From assembly GCA_010356995.1 (NCBI GenBank), contig ML996687.1, forward strand, positions 497,803-561,802: 64,000 bases of DNA, in the 5' to 3' direction. The DNA comes from Trichodelitschia bisporula (lineage: Eukaryota > Ascomycota > Dothideomycetes > Phaeotrichales > Phaeotrichaceae). The notes beneath the pieces were generated by a model that was not told where the DNA came from, did not search any database, and saw only the letters and a program-made list of their open reading frames with translations. Below are positions 57,849 to 64,000 of this stretch, piece by piece (the stretch's first letter is position 1; each line of letters starts with the position of its first letter). Made by a program: the position numbers and the translations under genes.

Positions 57849-60800
57849 ATGTCCTCCAACACCACCAACCCACGGGACGTTCTCCCAGCACCCAAACCCG
57901 AGCTCACCCTCGCAATCGCCAAATCCCAATCCGAAGCCCAAGCCAGCAAAGACCGCCGAGCAAGCAAAATCTTCGCCCGGACCGAGAAACCCCTCCTATC
58001 CCGCCTCGGAGACCGTCTAGACCGAAAATACAATCAATTCGCCCTCTCCCCCCTCTCCCCAAAAGCCTTCGGACCCTCACTCCACCAATCTACAACCCGC
58101 GGTCCCTCAGCGCCCATGCAACGCTTCCTCGACCCAGGCCGCACGCCCGCCGCCTCCGCCGCACCTAACCAGCCTCAACTCGTCGTCCGTGCCGTCGCAG
58201 ACGCTCAGTCCCTCGACAACCAACCGCCCAGCCCGACGGTGAGCAAGAACCTCTGGGCCTACCTCAGCGCAATGGGGAAAGAGCAGCGCAGCGTCCCGGG
58301 GCCGGGTCTACCCGCGCACCCCAAAGCTCCGGGCCCGCGGCCCACCAAACGCTCCCCGCTCGCGTACCGCACGGCCTCAGCCTCCGGGCAGACCAGTCCC
58401 GCGGCCAGCACGCACAGCCTCGCGTCCGCGGCATCTGGGCGGACAGAGCGCTCGACCCGGAGCCGCAGGGAAAAGGCCCCCGTCCAGCCGGCCGAGGCGC
58501 CGCGTATCCAGCCCACGTATGAGAAGATCGAAGCGCCGCTGTCGAAGCCGACAGGCATGTATCCGCCCCCGGCACCTGCTCGGATGGAAACTAGCCAAGC
58601 TTCGGCGGCCCCCAGCGCTTCGGTGGCCCCCAGCGCTTCGGCCCGATCGTCAGGATCTTCGGGTGCGACCCGCAGCTCAGGGTCCTCAGGAACGAGCCGC
58701 GCCGTCGTGGTAGGCTTGCCAGGCTCGAACCCCGCACCGGTCCGCTCCCCTGGCGCATCATCCGTCCGATCCTCAGGGTCAGGCGCCATGCGGTCGCCGG
58801 GCGCGTCAAGCGTGCGCTCGAGCAGCAGCCGCGCGAAGGAGACGACGCGCACGACAATCCCACCTCCGGCGCCGACGCACGACTCCTTCACGGCCGATCT
58901 CCCGAACATGAGTATCAGCATGAAGCCCTCGGTGTTCGATCCGCCACCCGCGCCGACCCGCGACGCTTTCGCCGCCAAACCGGTTCCCCCGCAAAGCCCA
59001 CCGCTGGCTATGCGCTCGCCGTTCGATCCGCCGCCTGCGCCTACGCGCGATGCTTTCCCGGCTAAAGGAGCGGCGGCGCCGCAGAGCCCGCCGCTAGCTA
59101 TGCGCTCGCCGTTTGATCCGCCGCCTGCGCCGACACGGGATGCTTTCCCCGTCAAAGCTAGTGCCCCGCAAAGCCCACCGCCGGCGATGCGCTCGCCGTT
59201 CGATCCCCCGCCAGCACCCCTGCGGTCCGAATTCCCAGTCGATCTCCCGAACAGCCCGCCACTCACCAAACCCTCACATTTCGACCCACCCCCCGCACCG
59301 ATGCTGTCCCAGTTCCCTGTCGACCTCCCAGCAAGCCCAACCGTCGCGCGGCCCTACCCCATCGACATCGTGGCATCAAACGGCCCGCAGCAGCAGCGCT
59401 CTCCCGCCATCGCCGACTCGCCCTACCCGGGTCTCGGCAACTTGACCCCGTATCCAATGTCCCCGTTCCCGGAACCGCCCGCCGCCCCGACGATAGGGCA
59501 CTTCGTCGAGGTGCGCCCATCCGCGACGCTCACGCTCGCAAACATGCCCGCCAGCCCACCGGCCGATATCCCCGACCCGCCCTCCGCGCCGATGAAGAGC
59601 CGCTTCCCCGAAAGCAGGCCCGTCATGAGCGTGACGGTGTCGAACCCAGGTTCGCCCGCACTGGTCCCGAACAGTCCGCCCCCAGCGCCAGTAAAATCGC
59701 GTTTCGCGGAAAGCAAGCCGACGGTGGCACCTCTCTCTCCACCGCCGCCACCCGCAGCCGCCCCAACCGGTTTATCGCGTTTTGCTCCCCCGCCCGCACC
59801 CGTAAAGGGGCGCTTCGCCGAAAGCAAACCCGCCGTCGCACCCCTCTCCCCACCAGTCCGGGCAGCCACCTCGCCCGTCCCCGCACCACTCCCCGCACCT
59901 ACACGGCCGAGCTTCGCAGCGCCCACGCGTCTCAGCTTCGAGTCACGCGGGCGCCGCCTGCTCGGCCCGCTGGACACGAGCGTCGGTGGTCTGAACTCGC
60001 GGATGAGCCCGCGCAGTATGGACGACGCATACGAAGACGAGGATCCAACGCCTACGGCCGCAAAGCCACGCGGGCGGGGTTACGGGCTGCACAGCGCACC
60101 AGCAAGCGCAGCGCCAGTAACCGCAATCAACGCGCCCATCATCGAGCGGGAGGAGCGGTCGCCCCTAGCCGAGGCCGCGACGCAGTCCCACGCTAACCAG
60201 TCCCAAGCGACCACGCCCAAGGGCGTCGTATTCACGGGACGTGACGAGGTGCACAGCCCGCTCAGCGGGCCGAGCAGCGGCCCATCCAGCCTAGGCAGCC
60301 CGAGCAGCGAGCGGAGCGACACGCCGTTTCCGTTTTCGCCAATTACGCCCGTGGCAATGGCGTGGCCTGCCTATGGCGACGCCGTGAGCTCGAGCGAGGC
60401 GGCGCGGCGGCGGGCAGAAGCGGCGGCGGCGGAGGAGGAGGGGGATGAGGATGATTTCATTGTGCCGATGGATACGAATATGATGCTTAGCATCAAGGGG
60501 GCGGCGGCGGTTAACAGTGCCAAGGCCGATCCGTTGCCGCTACACATGTTTAGGGGCGAGGAGTTCCGTGGGCGGGACGCGAGTGTGGCGAGCCAGCATA
60601 GGCGGAATCGGAGTGCGAGTCCGATGCGCCCGTCGAGTCGGGGGTTGATGAAGAGGCATGGGACGGATGCGGAGATGCTGACTGCGGCGGTGTATGATCC
60701 GAATGCGCCGAAGACGCGGGGGTTCCGTGCCATCTCGTCGAAGAAGTATAGCGACAAGGGCTTGATTCTCAAGACGTACTTTGATCGCTGCTCGACGTAG
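57849..60800 (+). CDS. Paralog cluster gene E (longest member)
   Basis: 983 aa, intronless. Starts MSSNTTNPRDVLPAPK, then LAIAKSQSEAQASKDRR, LSRLGDRLDRKYNQFALSPL (core at about residue 60), SPTVSKNLWAYLSAMG (about 128-143), a Ser-rich region, then a long run of Pro-rich repeats (about 355-690). The conserved half follows: LLGPLDTSVGGLNSRMSP, SMDDAYEDEDPTPTAAKPRG, LHSAPASAAPVTA, SSERSDTPFPFSPITPVAMAWP split over two adjoining blocks, a Glu-rich acidic stretch with DDFIVPMDTNMM, and the C-terminal AVYDPNAPKTRGF, SSKKYSDKGLILKTYFDRCS. All of these except the repeats match gene C in order. A long antisense frame exists but is explained by the high GC content. No domain with a known role. Confidence 0.72.
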   Translation: MSSNTTNPRDVLPAPKPELTLAIAKSQSEAQASKDRRASKIFARTEKPLLSRLGDRLDRKYNQFALSPLSPKAFGPSLHQSTTRGPSAPMQRFLDPGRTPAASAAPNQPQLVVRAVADAQSLDNQPPSPTVSKNLWAYLSAMGKEQRSVPGPGLPAHPKAPGPRPTKRSPLAYRTASASGQTSPAASTHSLASAASGRTERSTRSRREKAPVQPAEAPRIQPTYEKIEAPLSKPTGMYPPPAPARMETSQASAAPSASVAPSASARSSGSSGATRSSGSSGTSRAVVVGLPGSNPAPVRSPGASSVRSSGSGAMRSPGASSVRSSSSRAKETTRTTIPPPAPTHDSFTADLPNMSISMKPSVFDPPPAPTRDAFAAKPVPPQSPPLAMRSPFDPPPAPTRDAFPAKGAAAPQSPPLAMRSPFDPPPAPTRDAFPVKASAPQSPPPAMRSPFDPPPAPLRSEFPVDLPNSPPLTKPSHFDPPPAPMLSQFPVDLPASPTVARPYPIDIVASNGPQQQRSPAIADSPYPGLGNLTPYPMSPFPEPPAAPTIGHFVEVRPSATLTLANMPASPPADIPDPPSAPMKSRFPESRPVMSVTVSNPGSPALVPNSPPPAPVKSRFAESKPTVAPLSPPPPPAAAPTGLSRFAPPPAPVKGRFAESKPAVAPLSPPVRAATSPVPAPLPAPTRPSFAAPTRLSFESRGRRLLGPLDTSVGGLNSRMSPRSMDDAYEDEDPTPTAAKPRGRGYGLHSAPASAAPVTAINAPIIEREERSPLAEAATQSHANQSQATTPKGVVFTGRDEVHSPLSGPSSGPSSLGSPSSERSDTPFPFSPITPVAMAWPAYGDAVSSSEAARRRAEAAAAEEEGDEDDFIVPMDTNMMLSIKGAAAVNSAKADPLPLHMFRGEEFRGRDASVASQHRRNRSASPMRPSSRGLMKRHGTDAEMLTAAVYDPNAPKTRGFRAISSKKYSDKGLILKTYFDRCST
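58917..59870 (+). repeat. Pro-rich repeats within gene E
   Basis: About nine to ten units built on DPPPAPTRDAFP...SPPxAMRSPF in the first part (four nearly identical copies of about 84-90 bp from 58934 to 59220). They grade into SPPPAPVKSRFAESKP-type units further on (59680-59850). The same PPPAP motif occurs once in gene C. Confidence 0.85.
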
Positions 60801-61370
60801 GTTGCATGGCATTGTCCAGCGCGGGTGGAGAGACTGTTTGCACTTCAGCTCGGATTTGGCGTTTTGGTTTGGATTCAATACATACTGATTACGCTCCGGT
60901 TGCGCATGGAAGGCGGACCTCGCATCTCAATCTCGAACATCTGGATGACAGATGGAATGTAGAAGAGCCTGCTCATCGCGAGCCTTTTTTGTTGAACCTT
61001 CGGGCAAGCATAGCGCAGGAGCTGCCGCTGCCTGTACATTTTCCCGCTGGTCAGTAGTCTCGGACTCCAGCGTGGCGCAATTGAAATAGCATTGTACAAT
61101 GATCGATGATGGTCCCACCGTAGCTCTTCTGCCGTGTTGATGTCTTGCTCGTTGATTAGCCAAGGGCTGGAGCTCAATGACTGAATTGGATAAACGTTCT
61201 CGTCCTGCTCTGCGGGCACAACGTCAAGCCAGGTGCCCGATGGGAGGGTAAGTACGCAAATAGCCAGCCAAAAGACAAAATCACCAATGTGCCATTGCTC
61301 ATAACTCTAAAACGTGTGACGGAGCGTGACCAACCCCCCAACAGCTATCCCAAAAACGAAGGCCATAGTG
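60801..61370. other. Tail-to-tail spacer, nothing seen
   Basis: About 570 bp between convergent gene ends. No CGGGTA minisatellite here, unlike the spacers at 40.5 and 54.2 kb. Confidence 0.5.
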
Positions 61371-63112
61371 CTATGTCTCCGACTCCATTACGTTTTCCGG
61401 TATGTTGCGCAACTGGTAAAGCATCATAAACGCCATCGTCCCCGGATATATCGAGACCGAATCGATGACCTTGACGCCGAGCTCCTTCTTTCTCCCAATG
61501 AGCATCATCCCAAGATCCTCGGAGAAGTCACTCCCAAGTAGAGTAAAGAATTCAGTGTCCTCGACGGTGTATCGTACCCATCCGCCCGCCCAGATGTGGG
61601 AGGCGTCGAGATTCTGAGCGCTCATTTGCGCCCATCGACAGACGGCCTTCGAGGTCTCATCCCGGTAGCCGACCTTGTACAGCACGTATTCTAGCCCCTT
61701 AGGATCCGCGTTGTATGCCGCGGTCACTTCCATCCAATGGAAAAATGCAAAATCTCTCCAGTCGCTGAGCGCTGGCATGTCCGAGTCAGGGTCCAGGAAT
61801 TCAATCGGGACGTAATTGGCCACTATAATCATGCCCACGTGAGGGCAGTGGTGGTTGATAAAGTACGCCTCCGTTGGCTATCGCCGTGAGCTTCGCATCT
61901 TAATATGGACAGCATACTTACCTCCTCGAGTTTGCCCCACTCCCCGCCGATTTGCTCCCACGGAATGTAGTGAATGGCTACTCGCGCTTCCTCGGTCGTA
62001 TCCAAGCCCTCTAAACGCAGTGCTTTCAGGATGGGGGCAACAGTCGGCGACTTGAGAAGAGGCGCATGAGAAATTGGCTCCTCGGTCTCGATGAGAAGAG
62101 CATACAAGGGGTTGTCCGTCCACCCATAGGCGTGCAAAAGCGCGCTGTCGAGTTTGGGGAATGGTACTGCTATATCCTCTTTTACATAGTCCGAGGCTTC
62201 CTGTGTGGTTCGTCGGTTCATCGCTTCATATGCCTTCCTTCCTCTGGATGCCAATTCTTCCAAGCCTTCGCTATTGGCGACAAGGGTACGACGGCGGGCG
62301 GTAAACTGACGTGGTGGAATATCTTCATGCGATCCGTCCAACGGCGGAGCCTTCGAACGATGGCCTCTCTCAGGGGACCCAGGGATCTCATATATCACAG
62401 GGATGTCGTTGAAGGAAACCTTGCGTCGGCGGGGCTCCAAATCATCGGGGTTCAGAGCCAGCGGGTCTTCAGTGTAACTTGGGTCCGAACTTGGTTTGAC
62501 GGCGGGCTTGGGGACGAGTAGGTGAGAGAGTACAGTGGCCGCGATTTCATCTACATATGTTACTCCATCGTCATCGGCTCGCGTCGCAGGCCGAGTCGAC
62601 CGAGATGCAGATCTGGCCAAAGGGGCACCGAAATCAATCATTTCCGGTGGAGAGGCCGCGATGTCCTCTACATATGTGACTCCGTCATCATCGTGTTGCT
62701 TCGCAGGCCGGGCAGGCCGGGATGCAGTTCTCGCCAAAGGAAAGCCGAAGCCAGCCGTGTCCTGTACAGAGGCCGCGGTGTCCTCTACATATGTGACTCC
62801 GTCATCGCCGTCTTGCTTCGCAGGCCGGGCAGACTGGGGTGCAGATCTCGCCATAGGATGGCCGAAGTCAATCACTTTCGAAAGCGGAGACTTTGATAGC
62901 TCTCGCTCGGCGTCTTCATCAAGATTGAGAGACGTCGGGTCTTCAGTGGAACCTGGATTCGAGCTTGGTTCGACGGCGGGCCCAGTTTCGACCGGGTGAG
63001 AGAGTGGAGGGGCCGCGATGTCCTCCATGGCGAATATTGTTCCATATTCATCGTCTTGCTCCGCTGGCCGAGATGTATGGGATATCAAAAAAGGGTGGAC
63101 GGGGTCAATCAT
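61371..63112 (-). CDS. Unnamed family protein, copy 2, with 39-residue repeats
   Basis: Exons 61922-63112 and 61371-61877 (44 nt intron, GTAAGT...GATAG) give about 565 aa. The N-terminal half contains three and a half repeats of 39 residues (core DDGVTYVEDTAAS...FGxPLARSASR). They are flanked by two related acidic segments (VEPSSNPGSTEDPTSLN and VKPSSDPSYTEDPLALN). The C-terminal half matches the protein at 16590-17993: FPKLDSALLHAYGW, ARVAIHYIPW, HVGMIIVANYVP, LSDWRDFAFFHWME, DPKGLEYVLYKVGY, and FTLLGSDFSEDLGMML then GVKVIDSVSIYPG. The intron sits at the same alignment position and phase 0 as the second intron of that gene. Domain function unknown; no catalytic motif apparent. Confidence 0.78.
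62538..62888 (-). repeat. Three 117 bp coding repeats
   Basis: CTACATATGT marks occur at 62551, 62668 and 62785, exactly 117 bp (39 codons) apart. A degenerate fourth unit lies near 63010. Units are 75-85 percent alike by eye. Confidence 0.88.
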
Positions 63113-63462
63113 GCTGGGAAGCGGATGTACTGGCTAAGATAGATGGTCAAAGAAATACGGTGTACGAAGTTGGGTAAAAGCGGATGTCTGGGTAGATGTG
63201 GAGTTGAGAGGATTGCAAGCTCGCGAGGACATGTAGATCTGGCAGTGCCATCTCTGCGATGGCAGGTGTGCCAGGCAACGGGCGGTCTTTCCATGAAGGG
63301 CGGCTGTGGAGGGACGGATTGCGCCTGGAGAGAAGTTGAGGTACTTGGAGCGGAAATGGCGATGGAATCAGAATGTGGTCGCTAAACGGCAGGCTCCCCC
63401 ACGCCCGACAGGCTGCTCTACGGACCGGCCTACCGCTGATGTCGTCCATCCCATCCAAAATT
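63113..63462. promoter_or_regulatory. Upstream region of the 61.4 kb gene and of the tRNA
   Basis: 350 bp with the promoter of the minus-strand gene. Short frames only, no repeat. Confidence 0.4.
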
Positions 63463-63549
63463 GGTCGGTTAGCTCAGTTGGTTAGAGCGTGGTGCTAATA
63501 TGTATGTCATGTAACGCCAAGGTCGCGGGTTCGACCCCCGTACTGACCA
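63463..63549 (+). tRNA. tRNA-Ile (anticodon AAT) with a 13 nt intron
   Basis: The acceptor stem GGTCGGT pairs with ACTGACC (63542-63548), with discriminator A at 63549. The D-arm has TAGCTCAGTTGGTTAGAGC (A box), and the T-arm has GGGTTCGACCCCC (B box). The anticodon stem is TGGTG with CGCCA, and the loop CTAATAA gives anticodon AAT. A 13 nt intron (63501-63513) lies after position 37, the canonical site. A T5 run at 63559-63563 is the likely polymerase III terminator. Confidence 0.95.
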
Positions 63550-63687
63550 TCACCAGTCTTTTTGCTGCTGCTGCCATTTGAGGTACGCCGCTTTTTGCCC
63601 GCTGTCGACATCTGGCGTGGACAGAGTGTTGGCGATAGTCCCTTCCCCCATGCGGTACATGGCGGGCGGAACGCGGATGACGGCCAT
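63550..63687 (-). CDS. Possible very small protein or last exon, antisense to the tRNA terminator
   Basis: A 45-codon frame starts at an ATG in the good context GACCATGG and begins MAVIRVPPAMYRMGEGTIAN. It ends KAAYLKWQQQQKDW, with its stop directly abutting the tRNA 3' end. The sequence looks protein-like and could also be the last exon of a gene starting to the right. The tRNA terminator T-run is the complement of its Lys codons, which argues for caution. Confidence 0.3.
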   Translation of the reverse strand: MAVIRVPPAMYRMGEGTIANTLSTPDVDSGQKAAYLKWQQQQKDW

Positions 63688-64000
63688 GGTCGTTCCGATC
63701 GACGGAGACTAGCTTCATCGTTCCGTTTGCATGAAGATTTGCAGCACATACTGTGTGACAGATTAGCATATACACAGTCCCCTTTGTTCGTGGAGCATCT
63801 TCGTGATGCAGTGAGTATCTTGCCGAGCACCAAATGGTAGTTGTAACGCGGTGACCCAACGATCGATATCATCAGGATCAAGACAATGTTTTAGCACAAG
63901 CTGTTCAAAGCATCACGGTATAATGAGCTCGGCTCAGTGGCGACAGAGTCGAGCAAGGCAGTACAGTAGTATGCACCGGTAAAGTGTGGAGAAGGAACAG
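63688..64000. other. Right edge, no supported gene
   Basis: Upstream of the small minus-strand frame. Possible acceptor-like CACACAG on the minus strand at about 63751-63757, but no exon could be established. Confidence 0.35.

Noticed and set aside
58259-59269. 336-codon minus-strand frame inside gene E
   Set aside because: Gly/Ala/Arg-rich shadow of the Pro-rich repeats. The plus frame shares ordered modules with gene C, the minus frame shares nothing.
1-64000. Transposons, retroelements and signs of repeat-induced point mutation
   Set aside because: No transposase, reverse transcriptase, integrase or terminal repeats were seen, and no AT-rich stretches with heavy C-to-T bias typical of mutated repeats.

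Overview
This is a nuclear genome segment from a filamentous ascomycete (Pezizomycotina). The evidence is short spliceosomal introns of about 41-65 nt with GT...CTRAC...AG signals, a filamentous-type PRM1, an SPX-domain phosphate transporter, an EDEM-type GH47 mannosidase, eS10 and Sde2 in fungal form, and a tRNA-Ile with an intron after position 37. The genus cannot be read from the sequence. No reverse transcriptase, integrase, transposase, capsid gene, CRISPR array or terminal-repeat element was seen.

Layout. From 0.3 to 5.6 kb there are two divergent enzyme genes (a sorbitol/xylitol-type zinc dehydrogenase and a short-chain dehydrogenase). They are followed by ribosomal protein eS10, whose ATG is split by an intron, head-to-head with Sde2. 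From 5.6 to 19.9 kb the window is gene-poor, with orphan genes: a C2H2-like zinc-finger protein, an acidic low-complexity protein, and one member of an unnamed two-member family. PRM1 (cell fusion) lies at 20-22 kb. From 22 to 29 kb there are orphan, internally duplicated genes and gene-poor DNA. From 29 to 40.5 kb there is a conserved housekeeping block: SPX phosphate transporter, LisH-WD40 protein (SIF2/TBL1-like), TMEM115-like Golgi protein and EDEM-like mannosidase with a PA domain. From 41 to 46 kb there is a large disordered PPSY/Gly-Trp protein and a polytopic membrane protein.

The most notable region is 46.8-60.8 kb. Five consecutive genes (called A, B, C, D and E here) share a Y-x-x-F-x-[IL]-S-P core and further modules, and they form a local paralog cluster that I do not recognise from any named family. 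C and E share seven blocks in the same order. D is inverted and carries a subset. A and B are short relatives. At 61.4-63.1 kb lies the second member of the family first seen at 16.6 kb, with an intron at the same place and phase. The window ends with a tRNA-Ile and a very short antisense reading frame.

How the genes work together: apart from the paralog cluster and the two divergent promoters (polyol dehydrogenase/SDR and eS10/Sde2) the genes look functionally independent. Two tail-to-tail intergenic spacers, at 40.5-41.0 kb and 54.2 kb, carry minisatellites that share a CGGGTA (TACCCG) core. Exon limits were derived by hand from frame continuity and splice signals and have no transcript support.
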